Positions 16,467 through 25,184 of a stretch of 64,000 nucleotides of DNA are shown one piece after another. The stretch is from Lentzea albidocapillata subsp. violacea. GTDB taxonomy: Bacteria; Actinomycetota; Actinomycetes; Mycobacteriales; Pseudonocardiaceae. Made by a program: the position numbers and the translations under genes. The stretch covers positions 1 to 64,000 of the forward strand of contig NZ_FNET01000004.1 of NCBI RefSeq assembly GCF_900100275.1, given 5' to 3'. The notes under the pieces are model-generated. The model worked only from the letters and a program-made list of their open reading frames with translations. It made no database searches and was not told the origin of the DNA. How positions within the stretch are numbered: the first letter of the stretch is position 1; each line of letters starts with the position of its first letter.

Positions 16467-17303
16467 CTAACGCGGCTCCACCAGCACACTCACCGTCCGG
16501 TTGAGAGCCGGGTCCCCACCCGCGTGCGGTGCTTCCGCCTGGTCCGCCGACTGGGCGGCGAAGGCGGTGGCCGGCTGTTCGCCCACGTCGCCCAGCACCT
16601 CGATGGCGGCCGCCGCTCTGGCCAGTGCGGTCGCCGATCCGCCGGTCGTCGGGCCGCCTGGTACGACGACGCCGTGGCCGAACACGGTCACCTGGACTTC
16701 CTTGCCTCGCAACAGGCTGCCCCAGCGCTCCAGCTGCCCGCGTCCTTCCGGGCTGAGTTCGGTGCTGTCGGGCAGGAACATGCCCTGCTGGAAGACAACG
16801 TGAACTCCGTCGTCGTGCTGCTCCAGCCGGACGTGCGCGCCGGCCAGCTCGGTCATGAGCGAGCGGAGAGCTGCCTTCCGCGGGTCCGGCGTCACCGCGA
16901 CGGGCTGCGTCGCCGGTGCAGGTGCGACAGCAGCCTGAGGTGGTGGCGCCGGTGTCTGCTGGGCTACCAGCACGCCGGCGAGTGCCGCCACCACGACCGC
17001 TGCCGAGCCGGCGGCGGCCAGCGGCAGTGGCCGGGCTCGGCGCTTGCCTTCGGTGATCGCGGTGACGAGCTTCGTGCCCGCCAGTGCGGACGGGTTCGCC
17101 GGTTCCTGGGCCAGGACTTCCGACCACGCCGTGGCCGCCGCGGCGAAGTCGCCGCGCTGGGCGTGGATCCTGGCCAGCAGGTCGAGGGTGTCCGGATCGC
17201 GGCCGAGGTCGTCCAGGATGCGCACGGCCGCGTCGTACTCGCCTGCGCGGGCCAGGTCGGCGGCGCGGGCCAGGTCGAACCCGCGCACCTGTGCGGCGAT
17301 CAT
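16467..17303 (-). CDS. TPR and OmpA-like membrane-anchored protein of the Hsp70 operon
   Basis: 278 residues. ATG 17303 overlaps the Hsp70 stop (ATGA). Residues about 10-70 are two TPR-like helical repeats ('AADLARAGEYDAAVRILDDL', 'IHAQRGDFAAAATAWSEVLA'). A single membrane helix follows at about 92-113, then a Pro/Ala linker. The C-terminal domain resembles OmpA/MotB peptidoglycan-binding folds ('FLPDSTELSPEGRGQLERWG', 'VQVTVFGHG', 'NRTVSVLVEPR'). It may tether the Hsp70 machine to membrane and wall. It is the last gene of the operon. Confidence 0.75.
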   Translation of the reverse strand: MIAAQVRGFDLARAADLARAGEYDAAVRILDDLGRDPDTLDLLARIHAQRGDFAAAATAWSEVLAQEPANPSALAGTKLVTAITEGKRRARPLPLAAAGSAAVVVAALAGVLVAQQTPAPPPQAAVAPAPATQPVAVTPDPRKAALRSLMTELAGAHVRLEQHDDGVHVVFQQGMFLPDSTELSPEGRGQLERWGSLLRGKEVQVTVFGHGVVVPGGPTTGGSATALARAAAAIEVLGDVGEQPATAFAAQSADQAEAPHAGGDPALNRTVSVLVEPR

Positions 17304-19792
17304 CGTTGCCGTCCGTTCTGGCTGCGGACGCCACCAGGCGAGCGTTCCGGTGCGCCGACGGGCCAGAGCTTGCGCAGCTCCTGGTTGATCTCGGGCAGCA
17401 GCCGCCAGTTCTGCTGGGCGATCGCCATGTTCCCCTCGGCGATCAGGGCTCGGGCCCGCATCGGCTGGGTCATCCTGCCCATGTTGTCCCGGAAGTGCTG
17501 GAAGAGCGCGATGTCGAACGTCTCGTCGCGCCTCATCACCGACGTCGACAGGTGGACCGCGCGTCCGATCAGCTCGTCGACGGTGGCGCTGTCGGGGTTG
17601 CCGCGCACGTCGGCGGCCCTGCGTTCGATGTCCGCGAGCTCGAGCAGGTCGTCGGCCGCTCCCTTGCGGTCCAGGAGGTCCCGGCACTGCTTGATCTCGT
17701 CGTCCAGCTCCGCCAGCAGGCCGTTCAGCTGGTCCTCCTCCTCTACCTCGTCCAGCACGGCCTGGATGTCCCGCAGCCGGTGGTCGGCCGCCGCCGCGCT
17801 GCCGGGATCGGTGGCCGCGGCACGGACCTCGTCGCGGGCGGTGTCCAGCACCTGCTCACCTTCCAGCCGGTCGAGCTTGCGGCGCGCCACGGCCGACACC
17901 CGCCGGTTCTCCCGCAACGCGGCCAGCCTGCCGTGCACCTCACGCAGCTCGCGTTCGAGGTCCGCGGCGACCGGCGGCCGCACGCGGGACAGGTCGATCT
18001 CGGCCTCGAACTGCTCGTCCACCAGCGGCACGTCGGCGACCACGGTCACCCGGCGCGACTCGTCCACCTCGATGGTGATCTCCACCTCGCTGTCGCCCGG
18101 CAGGTCGATGCGGACGTCCTTCGGCCTGATCTCGATCAGGCCGATGCGCAGGTTGCGGTCGGCCCTCGCCCGCTCGCCCTCGACGAGCGGAATACGGATG
18201 ACGGCGTCGGAATCCGTGCGGTGCAGGGCGATCGTCGTGTAGAAGGTGCTGCGCGCGACGGCGGGCAACCTGGAACCCTTGTGCAGGATCGGGGTGAAGG
18301 TTCCGTCCGCTTCGGACAGTCCGAGCGAGTTGGTGAGCACCTGGCCGCCCAGCTCGTTGCGCACGTGCGTGATCGACGCGGTCGCCGGGTTCACCTTGCG
18401 CCGCGCTCCGGCGGGGTCGACCAGCAGCACGTCGAACGTCGACGTCGCCCGCTCGTCCACCAGCACCTCGGTGACGAACGTGCCCTGAGCGTCCAGGCTT
18501 ACCTGCGGCGTACGGAACGGTGGCATGCCGTTGGCGTTGTCCAGCACGACGTGGAAGCGCGCCCAGTCCTGCTCGGTCGTGCTCTCGAACCGTCCCTGCA
18601 CCGGCACCAGGGTCAGGCTCGTGTTGCGCGGGTACCTCAGGTCGACGCCGAACTCGCCCTCCACGGGTCGTGTCTTCGGCCGGTCCAGCGGCACCGTGCT
18701 CGCGAACACCGCCGCACCCCTCGCGACGACGGTGGTCGGGTCCTGGCTGTGGTCGAGCTCGATGCCCAGTCCCTCAACGGGATCTGCCAGGCGTTCACGC
18801 AACGCCGGCGCGAGAGTGGTGCCGCCGACCAGCAGCAGCTTGTCGACGTCGGCAGGGCCGAGCCCGGCTTTCGTCAGTGCCTCGCGGCACAGGTTGATCG
18901 CGCGCAGGTAGAACGGCTCGGCGACGCGATCGATGTCGTCGCGCCGCAGCGTGTGTTCGAACACGCGCTGGTCGCCGCCACCGACGTCGAGATCGATGAG
19001 CAGCTCGGTGTTGCCGGTGCGCGACAACTCGATCTTGGCGTCCTCCGCCGCGGCCTTGAGCACGGCGAAGTTGCGCTGCCACACCGGGTTGTCCCTGCGC
19101 AGGTCACGCAGTCCCAGCTCGGCCACCACCGCGGGGACGAGCAGGCGTTCCACGATCGCCCAGTCGATCAGCTTGCCGCCGAGGTGCGGGTCGCCCGCGT
19201 GGTCGAGCACCCGCAGTTCTCCCTCGTGCGTGCTGACCACCGCCGAGTCGAACGTGCCGCCACCGAAGTCGAACACCATCCAGCAGGCGTCGGTGCTCTC
19301 GTTCTGGAACCCGAAGGCGAACGCGGCCGCCGTCGGCTCCTGCACCAGCGGGCAGTTGCCGAACCCGGCGAGAGCGGCGGCCTCACCGGTCGCGTTGTTC
19401 TGGTGCAGGCGGAACGCGGCGGGCACGGTGATCACCGCCGCCTGTGGCGGCTCACCCAGCACGTGTGCGGCGTCGGCCCGCAACGACTTCAGCACCTCCG
19501 CCGAAAGCTGCTGCGGTGTCATGGGAACGCCCGCTTCGCGGAAGAACCTGGCCGCACCGTCGAGACCCATCTCCTGCTTGAACTCGGCGTGCGCGTTGGC
19601 CATGTCGGCCGCGAGGCGGTCCCGGGCACGACGACCGACGTACGTGACCCCCTGCTTGGGGATCCAGACGGCAGACGGCGTGTAGTCCCAGTTCTCGTTG
19701 TTCTTGATCACCGACGCGCTGCCGTCGCGCACCACCGCGATGGCGCTGTTCGTGGTGCCCAGGTCGATGCCGAAGTCGATGGTGTCACGCAC
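17300..19792 (-). CDS. Hsp70-family protein (long, DnaK-like)
   Basis: 830 residues, about 200 longer than DnaK. The nucleotide-binding domain is intact: phosphate-1 'DFGIDLGTTNSAIAV' (about 7-21), 'VITVPAAFRLHQNNAT', phosphate-2 'FDFGGGTFDSAVV' (about 177) and adenosine motif 'LLVGGTTLAPALRERL' (about 320). A beta-rich substrate domain and a long charged helical C-terminus follow. GTG 19792 overlaps the GrpE-like stop by 8 nt. It is not the housekeeping DnaK (no dnaJ/hspR neighbours, divergent tail) but a specialised Hsp70 probably acting with the coupled J-like and GrpE-like proteins. Confidence 0.9.
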   Translation of the reverse strand: MRDTIDFGIDLGTTNSAIAVVRDGSASVIKNNENWDYTPSAVWIPKQGVTYVGRRARDRLAADMANAHAEFKQEMGLDGAARFFREAGVPMTPQQLSAEVLKSLRADAAHVLGEPPQAAVITVPAAFRLHQNNATGEAAALAGFGNCPLVQEPTAAAFAFGFQNESTDACWMVFDFGGGTFDSAVVSTHEGELRVLDHAGDPHLGGKLIDWAIVERLLVPAVVAELGLRDLRRDNPVWQRNFAVLKAAAEDAKIELSRTGNTELLIDLDVGGGDQRVFEHTLRRDDIDRVAEPFYLRAINLCREALTKAGLGPADVDKLLLVGGTTLAPALRERLADPVEGLGIELDHSQDPTTVVARGAAVFASTVPLDRPKTRPVEGEFGVDLRYPRNTSLTLVPVQGRFESTTEQDWARFHVVLDNANGMPPFRTPQVSLDAQGTFVTEVLVDERATSTFDVLLVDPAGARRKVNPATASITHVRNELGGQVLTNSLGLSEADGTFTPILHKGSRLPAVARSTFYTTIALHRTDSDAVIRIPLVEGERARADRNLRIGLIEIRPKDVRIDLPGDSEVEITIEVDESRRVTVVADVPLVDEQFEAEIDLSRVRPPVAADLERELREVHGRLAALRENRRVSAVARRKLDRLEGEQVLDTARDEVRAAATDPGSAAAADHRLRDIQAVLDEVEEEDQLNGLLAELDDEIKQCRDLLDRKGAADDLLELADIERRAADVRGNPDSATVDELIGRAVHLSTSVMRRDETFDIALFQHFRDNMGRMTQPMRARALIAEGNMAIAQQNWRLLPEINQELRKLWPVGAPERSPGGVRSQNGRQR

Positions 19793-20288
19793 CGGTTACC
19801 TCCATTGTGCTGTCGGGGCGGCCGACGATGACCTGTCCCATCTGAATGCGCCTGCCCGCCAGGTAGACGGACGGGCGGACGGTCTCCAGCACCGTGTCGT
19901 GCCGCAGCGCCGGGTCCTGTTGCAACGCCATCACCTCCAGCGACTGCTCCGGGTAGAACTCGGTGCCGTCGTGGTCCTGGATCATCAGGCCCGCCTCGTC
20001 CAGCGCCCGCCGGGTCGCCTGCAGGTACCTGCCGACCCGCTTGGCCTCGCGCGAGTCCTCCTCGCCGAGCCGCGTCAGCCTGCGTTGTGCGCGCCAGAGA
20101 TTCGTCGCGGCGTCAGCGAGATCCTTCTCGTCCAACGCCGGCCTCGTGTCCGGTGTGTCCTTTGCGGACGGAGCCGGCAACTGCTCGACCAGTCCGGTCA
20201 ACGAGACCGGGTCCGGCCACCGGGGTGCGGAGATCCGGAACTCCCTGTGGTGCCGCCGTTGTCCGCGCCACGCCGCCCACCTGGTCAT
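19785..20288 (-). CDS. Divergent GrpE-like nucleotide exchange factor
   Basis: 167 residues. ATG 20288 overlaps the upstream stop by one base (TGATG). The middle is a long helix ('NLWRAQRRLTRLGEEDSREA', 'KRVGRYLQATRRALDEAGL'). The end has the GrpE beta-domain pattern, 'LRHDTVLETVRPSVYLAGRR' then 'IQMGQVIVG', comparable with 'VVEVLRPGYRL..RLLRPARVRVG' in GrpE. Placement directly before the Hsp70 gene supports the assignment. A longer frame exists upstream but overlaps the J-like gene. Assignment is by pattern, so moderately sure. Confidence 0.65.
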   Translation of the reverse strand: MTRWAAWRGQRRHHREFRISAPRWPDPVSLTGLVEQLPAPSAKDTPDTRPALDEKDLADAATNLWRAQRRLTRLGEEDSREAKRVGRYLQATRRALDEAGLMIQDHDGTEFYPEQSLEVMALQQDPALRHDTVLETVRPSVYLAGRRIQMGQVIVGRPDSTMEVTGA

Positions 20289-21772
20289 CAGCGGTCCCGC
20301 CGATCGGCGAACACCAGGGTCAGTGCGTAGGCGAACGGCGACGCCACCGCGAATGCCAGGGCTGACCACCAGAACGGCTCCAGCACCTGCGCAGGAAATG
20401 TGGCGAGCGCCCACCAGCCGGCGACGAACGCGGCACCGCCGCTGAGGAAGGACGTCACGTCACCCATCAGCGCCTGGTACCAGTTCGCGCCGATCACGCC
20501 GAAGGGAACCCAGGAGAGCAAGATCGTCGCGAGGATCGACAGGACCGTCGTTCCACCGAGAACGCCGACCGCGCAGATCGTCACCGCGGCGACGAACACG
20601 ACGAACAGCGCCACGTTCGCCGGCCAGCGCGACAGCCGCGGTGGCTGGCCGGCCAGCTCGTCGAGCATCGCGTCGACCTTGGCACGCTGCACGGGATCCG
20701 TGATCCGCAGCTGCAACCGACGGAGCGTCCGGACCGCCGCCGCCTTGTTGCCCTCGCGCACCAGCTGGATCACCTCGAACTGCCACGAGGACGTCGGCAG
20801 CGCCAGGTTGTCCTGGATGATCTCCCGGTCGCGCTGCTCGACGACGAACGACAGCGCCTGTTCGAGGAGGTCACGCGCTCTCAGCTCGTCGCTGTCCCGC
20901 AGCGCGAGCCCACAGTTGTTCAGCGTCACGGCGATCCTGTTGCGGTCCTTGGCCGACCACCGGTACCGCTCGTGCGGCGCCAGCGCCTCCAGCAGGTTCG
21001 CGAGCCTCGGCAGCTCCTCGGCCCGCTGGGCGGCCGTACGCGTGGACCCGTCGTTCAGCAACGAGAGGACCTCACGCACCAGTGCGTCGATCCGCGCGGT
21101 CGTCGGCCCGGCAGCGGAACGGTGCGCGCCATCGAGGAGGACCGCGGGCACGTCCCACGTGTCCAGCAGGATCGCGAGCCTCGGCCTGGAGGGAGCTAGC
21201 GCGACCTGCGGCGCGAGCAGCGCCTTCGGCAGAGCGTCCCGCAGTCCCTCCACTGTGGACTCGCTCATTCTGCGGTCCGACAACGCCTTCATGCGGTGCC
21301 GCACGTGGTCGAAGAACCTCGGGTCTTCCAAAGCGTCCATCCACGCGTCCGCCGCGTCGATCCACAGGTCGTCGTCGGTCTTGTCGTCGAGTGCCTTCGC
21401 GTGTGCCTCGACGGCGATGTCGTGCACCTCGTGCACCTCCGGCGCACAGCCACAGGCGCCTGGTTCGCCCCACCACCAGAACAGCTCGTCCACCAGTCGG
21501 TGGTCAGGACGTTCCAGTGCGTCGAACGCCGCGCGCACATCCTGCGCGGAAGGCGGTGACGGCAACGGCAGGTGCCGGTCGCCGGGGATCGTGCCGCCGA
21601 GGTCGAGAGCGCCGAGCAGCAGATGGCGTTGCGCGCGCACCTGTGCGGGCTTGGCGTCGGTGGCCAGCCCCACGACGCGGAACGGGTTGCGCCGGTACAG
21701 GTCCGGTCCCGCGATCTCACGCAACCGGCCCGCTGCCACGCGGCCCTTGTCCTGGCTGGGCGCGGACATCAC
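20288..21772 (-). CDS. J-domain-like multi-pass membrane protein
   Basis: 494 residues. The N-terminus (about 20-105) has the layout of a degenerate J domain: 'YRRNPFRVVGLATDAKPAQV' as helices I-II and 'VRAAFDALERPDHRLVDELF' as helix III. No HPD tripeptide is visible. A helical, TPR-like middle (about 250-380) follows. Three to four hydrophobic helices at about 395-485 ('NVALFVVFVAAVTICAVGVL', 'ATILLSWVPFGVIG') anchor the C-terminus. It would recruit the coupled Hsp70 to the membrane. ATG 21772 overlaps the lipoprotein gene by 4 nt. Confidence 0.7.
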   Translation of the reverse strand: MMSAPSQDKGRVAAGRLREIAGPDLYRRNPFRVVGLATDAKPAQVRAQRHLLLGALDLGGTIPGDRHLPLPSPPSAQDVRAAFDALERPDHRLVDELFWWWGEPGACGCAPEVHEVHDIAVEAHAKALDDKTDDDLWIDAADAWMDALEDPRFFDHVRHRMKALSDRRMSESTVEGLRDALPKALLAPQVALAPSRPRLAILLDTWDVPAVLLDGAHRSAAGPTTARIDALVREVLSLLNDGSTRTAAQRAEELPRLANLLEALAPHERYRWSAKDRNRIAVTLNNCGLALRDSDELRARDLLEQALSFVVEQRDREIIQDNLALPTSSWQFEVIQLVREGNKAAAVRTLRRLQLRITDPVQRAKVDAMLDELAGQPPRLSRWPANVALFVVFVAAVTICAVGVLGGTTVLSILATILLSWVPFGVIGANWYQALMGDVTSFLSGGAAFVAGWWALATFPAQVLEPFWWSALAFAVASPFAYALTLVFADRRDR

Positions 21773-22260
21773 CCCGCCACCATCCTCAGCACGGCCATGC
21801 CTTCGCTCACCGCCGCGAGCTGCACGACGAACGCACCCGGCACGGCGGCGGGCGGCTTCGCCGGATCGCCGCAGGATCCCCCGGTCATGCCACCGGCGGA
21901 CTCACCCAACCGAAAGACGTAAGCGTTACCGCAGGACGCCTTGGGCGAGGCACCGAGCTCGTATCCGCCGTAGGCGACGGCGAAAGTGATGCCGTCGGCG
22001 GTCACCTCGGTCACGGAGAAGGTGTGGCTCTGCACCGCTATGTCGACCGGGCCCGGGATGGTCACCTCGCAGGTGCCGTCCGCGCAGGCCGCGTAGTTCG
22101 CGCCGTCGGCTGCGGTCAACGTCGGCGCGGCAGAAGAAACGGTGGTCGTGGTGGTGGTCGTGGGTGCAGGCGCGCCACCCGTGGCCGTGGTACCGCATGC
22201 GGCCAAGGAGTAGGCGAGCAGGAGGCACCCGGCTCGTCGGGACGGTGCGGAGATCGGCAT
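21769..22260 (-). CDS. Lipoprotein heading the Hsp70 operon
   Basis: 163 residues. The lipobox is LAAC ('LLLAYSLAACGTT') with a Thr-rich linker after the Cys. The folded part has four further Cys ('YAACADGTCEVTI', 'KASCGNAY', 'GGSCGDP'), suggesting two disulfides and a beta-rich extracytoplasmic domain ('DIAVQSHTFSVTEVTADGIT'). The family is not recognised. It is first of five minus-strand genes joined by overlaps and is divergent from mycP, 97 nt away. It could sense or bind something outside for the cytosolic chaperone machinery, an inference. Confidence 0.75.
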   Translation of the reverse strand: MPISAPSRRAGCLLLAYSLAACGTTATGGAPAPTTTTTTTVSSAAPTLTAADGANYAACADGTCEVTIPGPVDIAVQSHTFSVTEVTADGITFAVAYGGYELGASPKASCGNAYVFRLGESAGGMTGGSCGDPAKPPAAVPGAFVVQLAAVSEGMAVLRMVAG

Positions 22261-22357
22261 GAGATCACGCTATGGCCGCGACGAGCCCGAAGCGCCGCAC
22301 TGACCTCTTCCTGCCAGAGCACACAACCGGGTTCGTCGTGGCAACCACGATCGCACC

Positions 22358-23617
22358 ATGATGAAGAGGATCGGCGCGCTCGTCGTCGCGACGACCATGG
22401 CGTGCCCCCCAGCGGCGGCCGCGCCACCGGCGGGTGCCTGCCACAACCCGACACCGGCCAGGCAGTCGATCACCGAGCTGCCGTGGGCGCAGCGCACACT
22501 GATGCCGAAAACCGTGTGGCCGCACAGCAAGGGCGCCGGTGTGCTGGTCGCGGTGGTCGACTCCGGTGTGGACTCCGACCACCCGCAACTGCGCGCGCCG
22601 GGCAAGGTCCTGGCGGGACAGGACTTCTACCTGGCCGGTGACCTGCCGGGCAGCTTCGACTGTGTCTCACACGGCACCGCCGTCGCGAGCATCATCGCCG
22701 CGGATCCCGTCGACGGCACCGGTTTCGCCGGACTCGCGCCGGAAGCGAAGATCCTGCCGGTGCGTGTCACGGACCGCGATGTCACCGAACAGGGCGCGCC
22801 GTCGGCACTCGACCCGGTCGTACTGGCCCGCGGCATCTGGTACGCGGCCGACCACGGAGCCAAGGTGATCAACCTGTCGGTCGCGGGCAGCACGGACAAC
22901 CAGTACGTGCGGGACGCGATCGCGTACGCGCAGTCGAAGGACGCGCTCGTGATCGCCGCCGCCGGCAACACCCAGGACGGCGAGAACCCGGCCCCCGCAA
23001 CGTTTCCCGCCGGATACGACGGGGTGCTAGGCGTCGGCGCGGTCGATCCGGCCGGAACGAGGATGCCCGCGTCGCGGATCGGCGCGCAGGTCGACGTCGT
23101 CGCGCCGGGCGTCGGCGTGACCGCGGCGACCCGCGCTGGCGGCCACCACTACCAGAACGGCACCAGCTTCGCGGCCGCGTTCGTCTCCGCCACCGCGGCA
23201 CTGGTGCGTTCCGCGTGGCCAGGGCTGAGCGCCGGCGAGGTGGCGAACCGGATCATGGCGACGGCGAGCCCGGCGCCCGGCGGGGAGGGCACCGCCTACG
23301 GCGCGGGACTGGTGAACCCGTACCGCGCGGTGACCGAGGGACTGTCCCCCGCGCCGCCCGCGACGCTGCCGGACGTGGCCGTCCCGCCGGAGGATCCCGA
23401 GCAGATCCGGGTGGCGGCCTGGTGGTCCCGCACGACCTGGCACACCCGCTTCACGGGCGCGACGGTGATCGGTGTGGTCGCGCTGGTACTACTGCTCGCG
23501 CTGGTGCTGCGCCGTGGCCGCCGGGAGGGCTGGCAGCCGCGGCGAGCGGATCCGGTTTCCGCTGAGCCGGCCAGGGACGAGCTGCCCGACGAGGACTCGC
23601 TGTTCACCCGCGGGTGA
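22358..23617 (+). CDS. mycP: Type VII secretion mycosin (subtilisin-like serine protease)
   Basis: 419 residues. Signal peptide, then a peptidase S8 domain with the triad Asp68 ('VAVVDSGVD'), His105 ('SHGTAVASIIA') and Ser270 ('NGTSFAAAFVSA'). A Pro-rich linker leads to a C-terminal membrane helix ('TVIGVVALVLLLALVLRRGR') and cytosolic tail, the architecture of mycosins. Mycosins stabilise the T7SS membrane complex and process some substrates. It is convergent with eccB. An 18-bp perfect palindrome (GTTCACCCGCGGGTGAAC, 23602-23619) spans its stop codon. Confidence 0.93.
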   Translation: MMKRIGALVVATTMACPPAAAAPPAGACHNPTPARQSITELPWAQRTLMPKTVWPHSKGAGVLVAVVDSGVDSDHPQLRAPGKVLAGQDFYLAGDLPGSFDCVSHGTAVASIIAADPVDGTGFAGLAPEAKILPVRVTDRDVTEQGAPSALDPVVLARGIWYAADHGAKVINLSVAGSTDNQYVRDAIAYAQSKDALVIAAAGNTQDGENPAPATFPAGYDGVLGVGAVDPAGTRMPASRIGAQVDVVAPGVGVTAATRAGGHHYQNGTSFAAAFVSATAALVRSAWPGLSAGEVANRIMATASPAPGGEGTAYGAGLVNPYRAVTEGLSPAPPATLPDVAVPPEDPEQIRVAAWWSRTTWHTRFTGATVIGVVALVLLLALVLRRGRREGWQPRRADPVSAEPARDELPDEDSLFTRG

Positions 23618-23761
23618 ACGTGGCGGGGCGGCTGAGCCTGGTGTGCTCTGCGGCATCCGGCTTCCTCATGCACAGCTGAGCACGCCGCGCCAACCACGCC
23701 ACCTTCACCACCCAGGCCAGCTCACACGGCTGAGCGCGCCAACCGCGCCACCCTGCACCCC
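23618..23761. repeat. Degenerate tandem repeats between mycP and eccB
   Basis: The 144 nt between the convergent stops contains repeated CTGAGC(G/A)CGCC / CCAACC(A/G)CGCCACC units: 'CTGAGC' occurs at the start of several blocks, and the blocks near 23678-23715 and 23733-23760 resemble each other. No gene is present. With the palindrome at the mycP end it could act as a bidirectional terminator, but no T-run is seen. Confidence 0.4.
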
Positions 23762-25183
23762 TCACCCGCGGCTGAGCGCGGCGCGATGCCCGAGCCCGCT
23801 ACCCTGCGGCAACCGAGCCACCAGAGCGGCGGGCACCCGCACCGGCCTCACCCCGCCATACCCGAGCCACTCCGCGACATCCGCGTTCTCCAGCGGATGC
23901 GCACGTCCCTGGTCGGTGACGATCACGAACGTCCCCGCCGGAGCGTCCGCGCCGGGCATGACCTCAACCAGCGCACCGAAGCCTGGTGCGACCCGCACGT
24001 GGTCGGCGAGCGGTGTGCCGCGCGTGGTTCGTCGCGCGGTCAGGGAAAGTGGGTCCTCGGCGGGCATCCGGGGGTCGATTCGCACGCGGGGCACGGCCAC
24101 TCCTGGCTCGTAGGTCGCGCAGATCGCGGCCGTGTCCCGGCCGGACCCCGCGATGACCGGCCGGAGCGGTGGGGGCGCGCCGGGGTCCGCGTCCTGTGCC
24201 GGCAGCTGACGTGCCTCGGCCGCGTCCAGCAGGCTCAGCCGCACCGGGACCGGTTCGCCGCCACCGTAGGCGGCCGCGGTCGGCTTGAAGCCGAGCTGGA
24301 CGTGGTACTGCAGTTCGGTGATCGGCCTCAGCACCTCGGTCTCGGCGAGGTAGTGCTGCACGCCCGCGGAGGTCTCGGCGACCAGCAGCTGGCCCGCGCG
24401 GATGTCCTTGCGTGCCGCGACCGCCGTGGAAGGCTCGCCCGCGCCGGCCACGGTGATGGGCGCGATCGTGTCCCCTGCGGGCAGTACGTCCAGCACCGCC
24501 ATGCCGACCCGGGCGCGTGGTGCGGAGCGCAGCGCCAGGCCGACGGTCACGGTGTCCGGCTGGCGGATGCGGTGCCGGTAGCCACGCCAGATCAGGTGGT
24601 GGTCCCCGGAGTCCGGCGTCTGCACGAGCAGGGCCTCGTCACCGAGCACCTGACCGTCCGGTGGTTCCGCGCCGACCATCAGCACCGAGCGGTCCACGGT
24701 GGCGCCGGTGGAGTCGGAGGCGGAGCGTGAGCACAAGGACCACGCGCCACTCATCAGTCGACCGGGCGCGGGGAGTGCGTCCGGAGCGTCCTGGATGCCG
24801 ATGCGCGGCCCGCGCGGCGCGCCGACCAGCGAGTTGCGGGACACCGAACGGGTATTGCCGTGCTTGCCGAGCGCGAGCAGGGCGGAGGTGTAGTTCAGCA
24901 CCGGGTGCAGCCGCCCGTCGAGGTAGACGTACCTGGTGCCGGTCTCCTTCTCTACGATGACGGCGTCACCGGCGCGCCACGCCTTGTTGCCGCCGGGCAC
25001 GACCATGCCGTACACCCAGAAGCCCGCGAGCACGAGCACGGCGATCGCGATGCTGCCGAACGCGGCCATCGACGGCGGGCGGAACGGTGGGTGCTCCGGA
25101 TCGGTTTCCCTGCGTACCAACGCGGATGTGACGCGCTGGACCAGGAACTGGTGCGACTGCAGTTCGTCGCGTTTGGACGCCAC
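23762..25183 (-). CDS. eccB: Type VII secretion protein EccB
   Basis: 473 residues, GTG start 1 nt after the eccD stop. The N-terminus is canonical EccB: 'SKRDELQSHQFLVQRVTSAL', 'ETDPEHPPFRPP', one membrane helix ('FGSIAIAVLVLAGFWVYGMV'), then 'GGNKAWRAGDAVIVEKETGT' and 'RYVYLDGRLHPVLNYTSALL'. The extracytoplasmic part has the R1-R4 repeat fold with Cys in 'GAWSLCSRS' and 'AAICATYEPG' for the conserved disulfide. It is the periplasm-side scaffold of the T7SS membrane complex. Confidence 0.95.
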   Translation of the reverse strand: MASKRDELQSHQFLVQRVTSALVRRETDPEHPPFRPPSMAAFGSIAIAVLVLAGFWVYGMVVPGGNKAWRAGDAVIVEKETGTRYVYLDGRLHPVLNYTSALLALGKHGNTRSVSRNSLVGAPRGPRIGIQDAPDALPAPGRLMSGAWSLCSRSASDSTGATVDRSVLMVGAEPPDGQVLGDEALLVQTPDSGDHHLIWRGYRHRIRQPDTVTVGLALRSAPRARVGMAVLDVLPAGDTIAPITVAGAGEPSTAVAARKDIRAGQLLVAETSAGVQHYLAETEVLRPITELQYHVQLGFKPTAAAYGGGEPVPVRLSLLDAAEARQLPAQDADPGAPPPLRPVIAGSGRDTAAICATYEPGVAVPRVRIDPRMPAEDPLSLTARRTTRGTPLADHVRVAPGFGALVEVMPGADAPAGTFVIVTDQGRAHPLENADVAEWLGYGGVRPVRVPAALVARLPQGSGLGHRAALSRG

Positions 25184-25184
25184 G

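Noticed and set aside
17084-19831. Plus-strand open frame of 915 codons
   Set aside because: Antisense to the intact Hsp70 gene; the translation is composition-driven (His, Arg, Val rich) with no domain.
23602-23619. 18-bp perfect palindrome at the mycP stop as a strong terminator
   Set aside because: It has no loop and no T-run, so hairpin formation is poor. It is mentioned in the gene entry but not called a terminator.
23618-23761. CRISPR-like repeat array
   Set aside because: The repeats are short, degenerate and irregular, without constant repeat/spacer lengths or cas genes.
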